In this document: positions 9,450-18,646 of the stretch, piece by piece
Position numbering within the stretch: the first letter of the stretch is position 1
How the letters are laid out: each line of letters starts with the position of its first letter
Source: Phil1 sp964600045
GTDB lineage: Bacteria > Bacillota > Clostridia > Christensenellales > CAG-138
Assembly (NCBI GenBank): GCA_964600045.1
Contig: CAZRHS010000002.1
Span: 5,755-69,754 of the forward strand
Length of the DNA stretch: 64,000 bases
Direction: 5' to 3'
Notes under the pieces: model-generated
What the model was told of the DNA's origin: nothing
Databases searched by the model: none
The model's input: the letters and a program-made list of their open reading frames with translations, nothing else
Translations under genes and position numbers: made by a program

Positions 9450-10301
9450 TTACGAATCCTGAAGTACGTCGTCGATTATAGCGTTGAGCGCATCGTTTAT
9501 TCTGTCCTCGCCTTCACGAGCCTCAATTTCTTCTGAGGTTTCCGCGCTCCTCATGCCTATAATCTCATTAACTGTCATCATAGGCTGCTCCTCCTCTGAA
9601 TCGGATACTTCTTCTTTGAGCATTGCCGTTGGACCATGATCCTCATGATTTTCGGTTGCAACCTCCGCGGGAACTTCTTTTTCAGTTTCATCATCAGAGG
9701 CAGAAACCGTCGGACGATTCTCTATTTTATAGATGCTCTTCATAAGCTCGGACGGGTTGCTATATGATTCCGGAAGCTCCTTTGCATCCACGCTGCTGTT
9801 CCCAGCGTTTACATACTCCCCTGCCATTTCTATTTCGTTATCCAAATTGGTGTCCTTTATGCAGGAACGGAAATATTCAGCCTGCGCTGCCGCTGTTTCT
9901 GCAGCTCGCTGCAAAGCTTTATTAAGCTGCTTGGCGCTTTCTATATAGTTTTGCATAAAGGCCTCCGCACGAAGCGCGCTTTGGCGGGAGTCTTCCTCAG
10001 CCTGAAGTTTTATCTTATCAGCTTCATCCTGCGCCGCGGCAATTATGCTTTCGGCTTCGGCATGCGCGGCTGCTTTATCCTCGTTAGCCTTTTCGATAAT
10101 GCGGTCTCCTTCGTTTTGTGCTTCCCTAAGAACCTTGCCGGCATCGCTCTGCGCGCGGGTAAGGGCATTAGCTATAGCGCTTTCTTTTGATTTATATTCC
10201 TCTATGGCCTGTTCCAAGCGCGCATTAAGTGCTTCCTGCTCACTAAGTTTCGCTCTCAGTTCCTCAATGGTCGCTTCAAGTTCCTTTTTCTTGCCAAACA
10301 T
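9450..10301 (-). CDS. Coiled-coil protein, DivIVA-like
   Basis: A 283-residue hydrophilic protein. Residues 5-140 form a long predicted coiled coil rich in Ala, Glu, Lys and Gln (KKELEATIEELRAKLSEQEA, then repeats of the type AQ-EAD-I), which resembles DivIVA/GpsB coiled coils or the stalk of ATP synthase subunit b. The C-terminal half is acidic and probably disordered. No membrane segment or signal peptide is visible, and the short N-terminal DivIVA lipid-binding motif is not clear. The start follows GGGAGG. It lies 33 nt downstream of ruvB and may be read from the ruvCAB promoter. A cell-division or envelope scaffold role is a guess. Confidence 0.6.
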   Translation of the reverse strand: MFGKKKELEATIEELRAKLSEQEALNARLEQAIEEYKSKESAIANALTRAQSDAGKVLREAQNEGDRIIEKANEDKAAAHAEAESIIAAAQDEADKIKLQAEEDSRQSALRAEAFMQNYIESAKQLNKALQRAAETAAAQAEYFRSCIKDTNLDNEIEMAGEYVNAGNSSVDAKELPESYSNPSELMKSIYKIENRPTVSASDDETEKEVPAEVATENHEDHGPTAMLKEEVSDSEEEQPMMTVNEIIGMRSAETSEEIEAREGEDRINDALNAIIDDVLQDS

Positions 10302-10333
10302 GTTTATATCCTCCCTCGTATATAATAATCAGT

Positions 10334-11377
10334 TTATTTGATATCCATGCGTTCTTGCCTGGGGTCAATGCTGTCCTTGGGCGGGTCATACCCCATGTGC
10401 AAATATGCCGCAGGCATCGGGATTCTTCCGCGCGGTGTTCGCGCTATAAAGCCAAGCTGCAACAGATACGGTTCATACACGTCTTCTATTGTTGAAGCGT
10501 CATCACCGGTTGCGGCCGCTATTGTATCAAGTCCAACGGCGCGGCCACCAAACTTTACAATCATGGTTTCAAGTATGCGCCTGTCTACCGTATCAAGGCC
10601 AAGCTCATCTATTGAAAGCATATCAAGTCCGGCTCGCGCTGTGGCAAGATCAATTTTACCTTCTCCGCGCACTTCGGCATAGTCCCTTACACGCCTGAGC
10701 AATCGGTTAACAATTCTCGGTGTTCCGCGAGAGCGTGAAGCTATTTCAATTGCGCCTTCTCTATCTATCGGTATGTCCAATATGCCTGCGCTTCTTACAA
10801 TTATTTCAAGCAAATCCTCCGGCGCGTATGGCTGAAGCTGCTCTTTTATGCCAAACCTGTCCCTTAACGGAGCTGTAAGCAGGCCCATGCGCGTGGTTGC
10901 TCCAATCAACGTAAAATGAGGAAGATCAAGGCGTATTGAATGCGCGCTCGGGCCTTTGCCTATTATAATGTCGAGCGCATAATCCTCCATAGCAGGATAC
11001 AGCACTTCTTCAACCGTTGCGTTGAGCCGATGAATTTCATCTATAAAAAGCACGTCTCCCGGGGCTATATTAGTAAGAATAGCGGCTAATTCGCCCTTGT
11101 GCGATATAGCGGGTCCGCTTGTAATATGAAGCGTACCGCCCATTTCATTAGCTATTATTGAGGCAAGAGTGGTTTTGCCAAGGCCAGGAGGCCCATAGAA
11201 CAGCGCATGATCAAGCGGCTCACCGCGCCGCTTTGCCGCTTCTATATATATTTCAACATGCTCTTTTACTGCCTTTTGACCGATGTACTCTTTCAGGTAT
11301 TTTGGCCTTAGGCTGAATTCATTCGCTTCATCTTCCGCAAGCATTGATGAGGAAATAAGCCTGTCGTCATTTGCCAC
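10334..11377 (-). CDS. ruvB: Holliday junction branch migration helicase RuvB
   Basis: AAA+ motor that drives branch migration of Holliday junctions with RuvA. Visible motifs are Walker A GPPGLGKTTL, Walker B LFIDEIHRL, sensor region TLIGATTRMGLLT, and the C-terminal winged helix that includes RTPRGR. The length of 347 residues is standard. The start is GTG (11375-11377); AAAAGG in the end of ruvA provides the ribosome-binding site. It is the third gene of a ruvC-ruvA-ruvB operon. Confidence 0.97.
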   Translation of the reverse strand: MANDDRLISSSMLAEDEANEFSLRPKYLKEYIGQKAVKEHVEIYIEAAKRRGEPLDHALFYGPPGLGKTTLASIIANEMGGTLHITSGPAISHKGELAAILTNIAPGDVLFIDEIHRLNATVEEVLYPAMEDYALDIIIGKGPSAHSIRLDLPHFTLIGATTRMGLLTAPLRDRFGIKEQLQPYAPEDLLEIIVRSAGILDIPIDREGAIEIASRSRGTPRIVNRLLRRVRDYAEVRGEGKIDLATARAGLDMLSIDELGLDTVDRRILETMIVKFGGRAVGLDTIAAATGDDASTIEDVYEPYLLQLGFIARTPRGRIPMPAAYLHMGYDPPKDSIDPRQERMDIK

Positions 11378-11383
11378 TGTGCT

Positions 11384-11992
11384 TTACCTTTTGCCCTTTC
11401 CGGCCAACCATTTGAGTGCGCCTGTTATCATATCCTCTACCCTGTCGCAGTCATCAACCTCCGCAACAGCCCTGCCGGCGGTTACGCCGTCATACCCAAG
11501 CGACACAAGAGCAGCAATCGCTTCACTGCGTATGCCCATGCTGCCATTTTTCTTTTCGCTGGCGGCCTCGGTTTGAACGGCATCATCCGCGGTAACCTTT
11601 TCTTTTAATTCAAGCAAAACACGCGCGGCTGTCTTTTTGCCCATACCGGGTATTTTATCAAACGCGGCCGTATTTTCGGTTAATATAGCGAGTGTTATAT
11701 CCTGTACGCTCAGCGATCCTAAAATACTTAAAGCCAGTTTGGGACCGACACGCGTAACACCTATAAGCCTTCGAAACATTGCTCGTTCCTCTTTTGTTTC
11801 AAAGCCGTAGAGTGCCATAACGTCCTGAGAAAGAGACAGATGAAAATGCGTATAAAGTCTATGAGCTTCCCCTTGCTTCAGGCATTTTAAGGTTTGAGAA
11901 GAACAGAATAATTCATAACCCACGCCACCGGCCTCAATTACGGCACGATCCTGCGTTACTTCATCAATCATTCCAGAAATATATGCGTACAT
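11384..11992 (-). CDS. ruvA: Holliday junction DNA-binding protein RuvA
   Basis: Tetrameric Holliday-junction binding subunit. It starts MYAYISGMIDEV, as usual for the OB-fold domain I. Helix-hairpin-helix motifs follow (RLIGVTRVGPKLALSILG and KIPGMGKKTAARVLLELK). The C-terminal domain III, which contacts RuvB (AIAALVSLGYDGVTAGRAV), is present. At 202 residues it is full length. The ATG has GGAG upstream. It lies between ruvC and ruvB. Confidence 0.97.
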   Translation of the reverse strand: MYAYISGMIDEVTQDRAVIEAGGVGYELFCSSQTLKCLKQGEAHRLYTHFHLSLSQDVMALYGFETKEERAMFRRLIGVTRVGPKLALSILGSLSVQDITLAILTENTAAFDKIPGMGKKTAARVLLELKEKVTADDAVQTEAASEKKNGSMGIRSEAIAALVSLGYDGVTAGRAVAEVDDCDRVEDMITGALKWLAGKGKR

Positions 11993-12014
11993 ACCTGATT
12001 ACTCCATTTTGAAA

Positions 12015-12512
12015 CTACTTTATGCGGAAGCTTTCAGCTGCGGGGCCTGAGGTGTTGGCGTGGCACAGTGCCGCCGCCAAGGCATCGGCCGCATCGTCCG
12101 GCTTTGGAATGCTGTTTAACGAAAGCAAAAGCTTTATCATCTGCTGAACCTGCTTTTTGTCCGCATGGCCGTTGCCGGATACCGCTGATTTTATTTGCAT
12201 TGGTGTATACTCATAAAGCGGCAACCCCGCCTGCTGAGCAGAGAGCAGCGCCACACCGCGAGCCGCCGCCACCTGCAGCGCCGTGGTTGTATTCCTTGCA
12301 AAGAACAGTTCTTCAAAGGCTACATGGTCCGGCTTATAAAGCTTTATAAGCTCGTTTGTGCCTATATACAGCCGCTCAAGCCTCTGCGGAAAAGGCGTAT
12401 GCGCTTCGGTTTCTATTACGCCGTAGTCTATAGCCTTTGATTTGACCCCTTCCGTGCTTATCACACCGTAGCCGAGTATGGCGTAGCCGGGGTCTATACC
12501 CAAGATGATCAA
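12015..12512 (-). CDS. ruvC: Crossover junction endodeoxyribonuclease RuvC
   Basis: Holliday-junction resolvase. The acidic active-site residues are visible: the Asp in ILGIDPGYAILGYG, the Glu in AFEELFFARNT, and the C-terminal Asp pair in PDDAADALAAALCH. The length of 165 residues is normal. The start codon is TTG (12510-12512), with GGGAG seven nt upstream. It is the first gene of the ruvCAB operon. Confidence 0.96.
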   Translation of the reverse strand: MIILGIDPGYAILGYGVISTEGVKSKAIDYGVIETEAHTPFPQRLERLYIGTNELIKLYKPDHVAFEELFFARNTTTALQVAAARGVALLSAQQAGLPLYEYTPMQIKSAVSGNGHADKKQVQQMIKLLLSLNSIPKPDDAADALAAALCHANTSGPAAESFRIK

Positions 12513-12542
12513 TGCTTATCTCCCGTGTATTTATAATAGCTA

Positions 12543-12571
12543 ATTTTAACATGCGCTCTTTATATTGACAA
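12543..12571 (-). promoter_or_regulatory. Promoter of the ruvCAB operon
   Basis: On the minus strand: TTGTCA (12566-12571), 17-nt spacer, TAAAAT (12543-12548), with a TG one base before the -10. It lies 31 nt upstream of the ruvC TTG start and right after the htrA terminator. I saw no clear LexA (GAAC-N4-GTTC) box. Confidence 0.7.
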
Positions 12572-12576
12572 TATTA

Positions 12577-12606
12577 AAAAAGAGGGTATTGTCTCATACC
12601 CTCTTT
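12577..12606 (-). terminator. Terminator of the response regulator-kinase-protease operon
   Basis: On the minus strand an AGAGGGTAT/ATACCCTCT stem with a short loop is followed directly by TTTTTTAATA, 15 nt after the htrA stop. Confidence 0.9.
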
Positions 12607-12619
12607 GCGTGTTTAACTA

Positions 12620-13996
12620 TTATTCACCGAAGAAATTATAGTCGGCCTCACCGCCATAGGTTTCTTCTCCAAGGCTGTTCAAATCGGCAAGCACAAGCGT
12701 TGTTGTATAGTATTCACCACTGCGCCAATACTTTATTTCTACGCTGTCGCCCACAAGCTTTCCTCTTATCAGCGAGACGAACTCATCCTGAGTCATGCCG
12801 CTGTGCCCATCAATCTCGATTATTATATCATTGGGCAGCAATCCGGCCTTATGTCCGGGGCCATCCTTTATTACGGATGCTACCAATATTCCTTCTGGCG
12901 TTCCGTACACCTCGGCGTACATTTCGTTCCACGTGGCTACGCTTATGCCGATGCCGGGTCTGGCTACACTGCCATCAACAATCAGCTGCTCAGCTACCTT
13001 TAATGCCTGATTTATAGGTATGGCAAAGCCGAGACCTTCCGCGCTTATGGCGTTGCCGTATTCATCATAGCTTGCGGTAGTGGTTTTGGCGGTTACAATT
13101 CCAATTACCTCGCCGGACATGTTTATAAGCGGGCCACCGCTATTGCCGGGATTTACGGCCGCGTCAGTCTGCAGATAATCGTTTGTAACGCCGTCTATAT
13201 TAACGCTCCTCGCAGTTGCACTGATAATGCCGTATGTGGTCGTTCCGGAAAGCTCACGACCGGTTGGATCGCCTATGGTTATAACAAACTCACCGACACG
13301 TACCGCCTCAGAGTCGCCAAGCTTTAAAGCCTTAAGCCCTGTTTTATCAACCTTAAGCACGGCTATATCAAACGTTTTATCGTATCCGACAAGGTCAGCC
13401 TCAACCTCTTCCCCGTCCACAAACATTACGCCAAGCTTCGTCGCGCCTTCGACAACATGGGCATTGGTAAGAATGTAACCTTCCGAAGAAATTACGAAAC
13501 CGGAACCTGAGCCGGCTTCAAGCTCGCGGCTGTATTTTTCGCTGTAAGCATAGTTTACTATACCTACTACGCCTTCACTGACATTCTCTATAACATCGGA
13601 TAACGGACTTGAAGAATCGCTTATCTCCGGAGCGACTCCATCAAATTCCGGCAGCGTTCCTGCGGGCGGAATAGGTGTTAGTTCGGGAACTGTGCTCGAT
13701 GAAGCAGGTTCTTCGGTAGCACTGGCTTCGGGTGCGGGCGTTGTGCTTGGAAGCTGAGGCAAGTTTCCCTTAACAGAGGGCGTTGGGGTCGCCTGTACGG
13801 TAGCATCTTCGGCTGCTTCTGCGCTTGTCTTATAAGATGCCAATACCGCGGGCATAAAAATCGTGGCAAGCAATGCGCCCACAATTGTAAATATTATGGC
13901 CGTAATAATGTAGCCGCCAATGCCGCGTTTGGGCGGTTTTTGCTCCGGCTGAGGAGCGTTGTTGTATCCGTCAAAGTAATAGTTGGGATACTCCAT
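12620..13996 (-). CDS. HtrA/DegP-type membrane-anchored serine protease
   Basis: Envelope quality-control protease of 458 residues. A Pro-rich cytoplasmic tail and one membrane segment (about 28-52) precede a Thr/Pro/Ser-rich spacer. The trypsin-like domain holds the triad His180 (LTNAHVVEG), Asp210 (TFDIAVLKV) and Ser286 (NPGNSGGPL). A PDZ domain follows (VIKDGPGHKAGLLPNDIIIEI). The protein is typical of Gram-positive HtrA. It is the last gene of an operon with a histidine kinase and response regulator, six nt after the kinase stop, which fits secretion-stress control of the CssRS type; that comparison is inference. Confidence 0.93.
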   Translation of the reverse strand: MEYPNYYFDGYNNAPQPEQKPPKRGIGGYIITAIIFTIVGALLATIFMPAVLASYKTSAEAAEDATVQATPTPSVKGNLPQLPSTTPAPEASATEEPASSSTVPELTPIPPAGTLPEFDGVAPEISDSSSPLSDVIENVSEGVVGIVNYAYSEKYSRELEAGSGSGFVISSEGYILTNAHVVEGATKLGVMFVDGEEVEADLVGYDKTFDIAVLKVDKTGLKALKLGDSEAVRVGEFVITIGDPTGRELSGTTTYGIISATARSVNIDGVTNDYLQTDAAVNPGNSGGPLINMSGEVIGIVTAKTTTASYDEYGNAISAEGLGFAIPINQALKVAEQLIVDGSVARPGIGISVATWNEMYAEVYGTPEGILVASVIKDGPGHKAGLLPNDIIIEIDGHSGMTQDEFVSLIRGKLVGDSVEIKYWRSGEYYTTTLVLADLNSLGEETYGGEADYNFFGE

Positions 13997-14002
13997 CTTC
14001 TT

Positions 14003-15487
14003 TTACCTCCGTTGTAGGGAATTTGCTTTTTGCTTTCCCTGTTGTTCATATAACTTAAGCGTAAACGTAAATGTTGCGCCCTTGCCCTGTTCTGATTCGG
14101 CCTTTATGGTTTGGCCATGCTGTTCTATTATTCGTTTCACTATACTTAATCCAAGTCCTGACGATGAACCCGAAGGCGTATGAGCCTTCTCTGCCTTGTA
14201 GAAACGATCGAATACATACGGCAAATCATCGGGGGATATTCCTTCACCGTTGTCTATAACGCTCATTACCGCAAGCTTTTTATCGGTTGCTATGCGAAGG
14301 GTAAGTTTACCGCCATCCGGAGAAAACTTAATCGCGTTATCGACAAGATTGCGTATTACCTGCGCTATTTGGGACTGGTCTGCCTCAACCATTGTTCTGT
14401 CCGCCGCAAAGTCCATATTTACATCTATGTGCTTAGCGTTGATGCGGGCTTCAAATGTAAGCACAGTGCGAATAACAAGTTCATTTAAGTCAAAAGGTTC
14501 CAGCTTAAGTTCGTATTGCCCCGATTCTATTCTGGCAAGATCCAGTAAATCGTTAACCATACCTGTCATACGTTTACATTCGTTAATGACGATATCCAAA
14601 TATTTAGGCTGGTCCTCGCTTGAAATAGTGCCATCCTGCATTGCTTCAAGAAATCCCCTCATGCTGGTAAGCGGGGAGCGCAGCTCGTGAGACACGTTCG
14701 CAACAAAGCTTCGTCTTGATTGCTCAAGGGCATTGATTTCGTTCGCCATTTCATTGAAACTTTGGCCAAGCTGACCAACCTCATCATGACTTGTTATGGC
14801 TACCCTTGCTTCATATTCGCCTTTGGAGAAGCGGGTTATGGCATTATTCATGTCAACTATAGGCTTTGTCATGCGGCCGGTAATATATGTTACGGCAAGA
14901 ACAGCAAGCATAACGGCTATACACGCGGCAAGCAAAACATCCAAATATACCTGGCGTATGGAAGTATTGTAGCGGCTCATATCCGTATGAAAAAACATCG
15001 CTCCGATAACTTCACCGTCAGTAGTGATTATCTGCCTTTTAAGAGTCATTATCGGAATGTTTCCCGATGATGAACCGTCAGTAGTAATTTGTATTTCCCC
15101 GTTTCCGGAGATTATTTCGGATGCTTCCTGACTTAAGTTAATATCCGACAGAGCATTCCATTTCTCTTCGCTCAGTTCATCGCGCAATATTACTTTGCCG
15201 TAGGCAGAATCTATAAAATACAGTTGCAGCATAGCATCGTATTTGCGCATGATCGTTCTCAATGTATCTTTGGCAACGGATCTCTTTTCGGCTTCTATGT
15301 ATTGCGTAACTATTATGCGGTTTATTTCGGAAGCCTCACGGCGAAGTTCGTTCTCGTTTTCCGTTGTATACTGGCTTTTGAACATGGCGCTGATTGTTAT
15401 GCCCAAAAGAAACACTATCAGCAATATTATTGCAAGATACGTGCTAAGCATACGCGAGAACAACGTATTAAACAGCCCTTTGCCCAT
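14003..15487 (-). CDS. Two-component sensor histidine kinase
   Basis: Membrane sensor kinase of 494 residues. Membrane segments at about 14-35 and 183-203 enclose an extracytoplasmic sensor of about 145 residues. A HAMP domain (about 204-256) leads to HisKA with the phosphorylated His267 in FVANVSHELRSPL. The HATPase domain has the N box VIRNLVDNAIKFS, G1 DNGEGI and G2 SGLGLSIVKRI. No PAS domain is visible. It lies between its response regulator (23 nt upstream) and HtrA. The ATG follows GGAGG. Confidence 0.94.
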   Translation of the reverse strand: MGKGLFNTLFSRMLSTYLAIILLIVFLLGITISAMFKSQYTTENENELRREASEINRIIVTQYIEAEKRSVAKDTLRTIMRKYDAMLQLYFIDSAYGKVILRDELSEEKWNALSDINLSQEASEIISGNGEIQITTDGSSSGNIPIMTLKRQIITTDGEVIGAMFFHTDMSRYNTSIRQVYLDVLLAACIAVMLAVLAVTYITGRMTKPIVDMNNAITRFSKGEYEARVAITSHDEVGQLGQSFNEMANEINALEQSRRSFVANVSHELRSPLTSMRGFLEAMQDGTISSEDQPKYLDIVINECKRMTGMVNDLLDLARIESGQYELKLEPFDLNELVIRTVLTFEARINAKHIDVNMDFAADRTMVEADQSQIAQVIRNLVDNAIKFSPDGGKLTLRIATDKKLAVMSVIDNGEGISPDDLPYVFDRFYKAEKAHTPSGSSSGLGLSIVKRIIEQHGQTIKAESEQGKGATFTFTLKLYEQQGKQKANSLQRR

Positions 15488-15510
15488 TAAGCCTCCAATG
15501 CTAAGGAATT

Positions 15511-16194
15511 TTACTTAGCCGTTTCAAATTTATATCCTACTCCCCAAACGGTCTTTATTTCCCATTGCGGCCGTTCACCTATCTTTTCCCTGATGCGCTT
15601 TATATGCACGTCAACCGTACGCGAGTCACCAAAGAAATCGAATCCCCAAACCTGCTCAAGCAGCTGCTCACGCGTAAACACCTTGCCTTCACGGGATGCC
15701 AAGAAGAAAAGCAATTCTATTTCCTTGGGCGGCATATCCAAAGGCTTGCCATCCAGCATGACGGTATAATTGTCCAGCGATATGGTCAGCCCCGGGAACC
15801 TGAGCTCTTTTTCGTCGCCCGGCGCTGAGCTGCGCCTTAATACGGCCCGTATGCGAGCTAAAAGTTCCTTTGCTTCAAACGGCTTAGGAATATAGTCATC
15901 CGCGCCGAGTTCAAGCCCCTGAATCCTGTCTAACGTATCGCCTTTAGCCGTAAGCATAATTACAGGCACGGTGCTTTCTTCACGCAGTTTTTCAAGTACC
16001 GTCCAGCCGTCCATACCGGGCAGCATTACATCAAGCAAAACCAAAGTCGGTTTAACATTACGAAACGCATCCAATGCGGCATCACCGCGCGTGCATGTTG
16101 CTACGGTGTAACCCTCTTTCTTTAGATACATTTCAATTATAGCCAGTATATTAGTGTCGTCATCAACAACTAAAATAACATTGTTGTTATCCAT
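15511..16194 (-). CDS. OmpR/PhoB-family response regulator
   Basis: DNA-binding response regulator of 227 residues. The receiver has the acidic pocket VVDDD at 9-13, the phosphoacceptor Asp55 (LVLLDVMLPG), and the Lys of MLTAKGD. The winged helix-turn-helix output domain ends with the usual motif RTVDVHIKRIREKIG and WGVGYKFE. It is the first gene of the regulator-kinase-HtrA operon, with AGGAGG before its ATG. A direct target is likely its own operon, but I found no repeated binding site upstream. Confidence 0.95.
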   Translation of the reverse strand: MDNNNVILVVDDDTNILAIIEMYLKKEGYTVATCTRGDAALDAFRNVKPTLVLLDVMLPGMDGWTVLEKLREESTVPVIMLTAKGDTLDRIQGLELGADDYIPKPFEAKELLARIRAVLRRSSAPGDEKELRFPGLTISLDNYTVMLDGKPLDMPPKEIELLFFLASREGKVFTREQLLEQVWGFDFFGDSRTVDVHIKRIREKIGERPQWEIKTVWGVGYKFETAK

Positions 16195-16302
16195 GTTTAG
16201 CCTCCTTGCGCAGCTATTATGAGTTTACACAAGCTTCCGCACAAATATAATAGCATTAATTTGTGAACATGGTATGAATAAGTTCAAAATGCCCTAAATA
16301 GT

Positions 16303-18525
16303 TTACTTTTTAAGCGTAACCACCGTTACGCCGGCATCGCCTTCGCCGTAACTGCCCATGCGATAGCTTTTTACGAGTGAATGGTGCTTTAAGAAAGCCT
16401 GTATACCGGCCCTCAATGCGCCGGTGCCTTTGCCATGAATTATATTCACTTCACTAAGCCCGGCGTTGTAGGCATCATCAAGATAGCGATCTACGACTAT
16501 ATTGGCCTCATCTACAAGCATTCCCCGAACATCAAGCTCAAGGCCGACCTGTTTGCCCGCGCCCAATCCAACCTTGCCGGAAGCAGGCATTTCAGGCTTT
16601 TTTTCTTCAATAAGGCGTATATCCTTAAGCTTTACATTCAGCTTCATAACGCCGGCCTGTACTGTTACCTCACCTTTTGAATCCGGCGCGGTAAGCACGG
16701 TAGCTTTTTGGTCAATTGAAACTATCCTTACTGTATCGCCGGGACGCACGGTCTTGGGCGGTTTGGTGTTATCCTCCTTCTTTACCTCTTCTTTTTCGTT
16801 TATCGATGCTTCCGCTGCCCTTAANNNNNNNNNNNNNNNNNNNNNNNNNNNNNNNNNNNNNNNNNNNNNNNNNNNNNNNNNNNNNNNNNNNNNNNNNNNN
16901 NNNNNNNNNNNNNNNNNNNNNNNNCGTTCTTCCTCAGCAATGCGGTGCTGCGATTGGGCGCTTGATATAATGTCTTCAAAGCGCACATCCTCGCCCTTCA
17001 GAAAACCTTTTGCGTTTTCGATAATATCGGCAGGCAATCCGAGGCGGGAAGAAATCTCAAATGCGTTGGATTTGCCGGGTATGCCGATATAAAGCCTGTA
17101 TGTAGGGCAAAGCTTATCTACATCAAACTCCATGGAAGCATTCTCCATGCCCTCATGAGTCATGGCAAAAGCCTTTATTTCGCTGTAATGTGTTGTTGAA
17201 ACGCATATACATTTGCGGTTGTTCAGTTCTTCCAATATACTCATCGCCAGTGCCGCTCCCTCGATGGGATCGGTACCGGCACCAAGCTCATCAAGCAGCA
17301 CAAGAGAGTGACTGTCGGCCTTATCCAATATACCGACTATAGTCTTCATGTGTGAGGAAAACGTTGAAAGAGATTGCTCAATCGATTGCTCATCGCCTAT
17401 ATCGGCATATATGTTTTCGAATACCGGGAATTCACTTCCCTCATTAGCGGGTATAAATATGCCGCTTTGTACCATTAACGCGAACAAGCCGACTATTTTT
17501 AGAGTAACGGTTTTGCCGCCGGTATTTGGGCCTGTAATTATAAGCGAGCGATAGTCCTTTCCTATCCAAATATCGATTGGCACAACTCTATCGGACGGTA
17601 TCAGCGGATGACGGCCGCGCACTATTCGAACATAGTTAGATTGGTTAAGCTTAGGCATAACGGCATTAAGTTCACGCGAAAGCTTAGCCTTTGCAAATAC
17701 CAAGTCTATGCGGCCCATTATATTTAGATTTTCTCTTATTTCCGAAGCGTAAGGCGCAAGCATAGCCGTAAGTTCGGTAAGAATTCGCTCTATTTCATCA
17801 GATTCCTCGGCAAGCAGCTTTTTATATTCATTTCCAAGTTCAACAACAGCCGCTGGCTCTATAAAAAGCGTAGCACCGCTGCCGCTTTGGTCATGTATAA
17901 GTCCGGGTACCTGTTGGCGGTATTCCTGCTTAACGGGAATAACAAAACGACCGTTTCGTATTGTTATTATCGGCTCCTGAAGATATTTTTGATAAGAAGC
18001 GGATCTTATCATTCCATTAAGCCTTTCGCGTACCTTTTCGTTCGCAAGGCGCATGGAGCGGCGAATCCTTGCTAATGCGGGCGATGCGCCGTCAAATATC
18101 TCGTCCTCGTTAATTATGCAGCGGCCTATTTCTTCCTCTGCGCTTCTGTGCGTTATCAATAATCCTGCAAGATTGCGGAGATAACTCTCCTCTCCCATTT
18201 CCTTAAGCAGCACATCTTTAGCTATTCTTGCCGCTTTTAGACAGCTTGCAATGCCGAGCAGTTCGCCGGTGGACAGGAACAGAGCCGCATGCATTCTCTC
18301 AAGGCAATTACGCATATCAGGAAAATCATCTATAGGTGATCTGCCGGTTTTGTAGTAAAGCGTCTCCGCTTCCGCGGTAAGCTTAAGTTCACGCTCGACC
18401 GTATCAAAATCACATGATGGTTCAAGCTCATCAACAAGTTCTCGTGATACGCAGCAGGAGGCGTGCTGCTTCAGCATCGCGAGTATTTTATCAAATTCCA
18501 GTGTTTTTAGTGTTCTTTTTTCCAT
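16303..18525 (-). CDS. mutS2: Endonuclease MutS2 (contains an assembly gap)
   Basis: MutS-family ATPase with a C-terminal Smr nuclease domain. In Bacillota, MutS2 acts on branched DNA and on collided ribosomes (ribosome rescue). Visible motifs are Walker A GPNTGGKTVTL, Walker B LVLLDELGAGTDP, and the C-terminal Smr signatures LDVRGM and HGKGTGALR. The 100-N gap removes part of the coiled coil between ATPase and Smr. The translated length is 740 residues including 34 unknown; the family is usually about 785, so the true gap is probably longer than 100 bases. GGAG precedes the ATG. Confidence 0.94.
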   Translation of the reverse strand: MEKRTLKTLEFDKILAMLKQHASCCVSRELVDELEPSCDFDTVERELKLTAEAETLYYKTGRSPIDDFPDMRNCLERMHAALFLSTGELLGIASCLKAARIAKDVLLKEMGEESYLRNLAGLLITHRSAEEEIGRCIINEDEIFDGASPALARIRRSMRLANEKVRERLNGMIRSASYQKYLQEPIITIRNGRFVIPVKQEYRQQVPGLIHDQSGSGATLFIEPAAVVELGNEYKKLLAEESDEIERILTELTAMLAPYASEIRENLNIMGRIDLVFAKAKLSRELNAVMPKLNQSNYVRIVRGRHPLIPSDRVVPIDIWIGKDYRSLIITGPNTGGKTVTLKIVGLFALMVQSGIFIPANEGSEFPVFENIYADIGDEQSIEQSLSTFSSHMKTIVGILDKADSHSLVLLDELGAGTDPIEGAALAMSILEELNNRKCICVSTTHYSEIKAFAMTHEGMENASMEFDVDKLCPTYRLYIGIPGKSNAFEISSRLGLPADIIENAKGFLKGEDVRFEDIISSAQSQHRIAEEEXXXXXXXXXXXXXXXXXXXXXXXXXXXXXXXXXXLRAAEASINEKEEVKKEDNTKPPKTVRPGDTVRIVSIDQKATVLTAPDSKGEVTVQAGVMKLNVKLKDIRLIEEKKPEMPASGKVGLGAGKQVGLELDVRGMLVDEANIVVDRYLDDAYNAGLSEVNIIHGKGTGALRAGIQAFLKHHSLVKSYRMGSYGEGDAGVTVVTLKK
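16825..16924. other. Assembly gap of 100 N inside mutS2
   Basis: Exactly 100 N, the usual placeholder for a scaffold join of unknown size. The reading frame happens to stay open through it, so its real length is not given by the sequence. Confidence 1.
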
Positions 18526-18567
18526 GTCAAACTCCGATTTTCTATATCGTAATTACTATAAACACAT

Positions 18568-18603
18568 AAAAAGGCGACCGAAACAAAACGCTCCGGCCGC
18601 GCC
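18568..18603 (-). terminator. Terminator of zapA
   Basis: On the minus strand GCGGCCG pairs with CGGTCGC (7 bp with one G-U), extended by a further G-C pair past a one-base bulge, and is followed by TTTTTATG. It lies 43 nt after the zapA stop. Confidence 0.65.
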
Positions 18604-18646
18604 AAATTTTCCAGTCACAAGCAGTCGTGACTTTATAATAAATTTC

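Noticed and set aside
12543..12571. LexA control of ruvCAB
   Set aside because: No GAAC-N4-GTTC type box was found in the promoter region.
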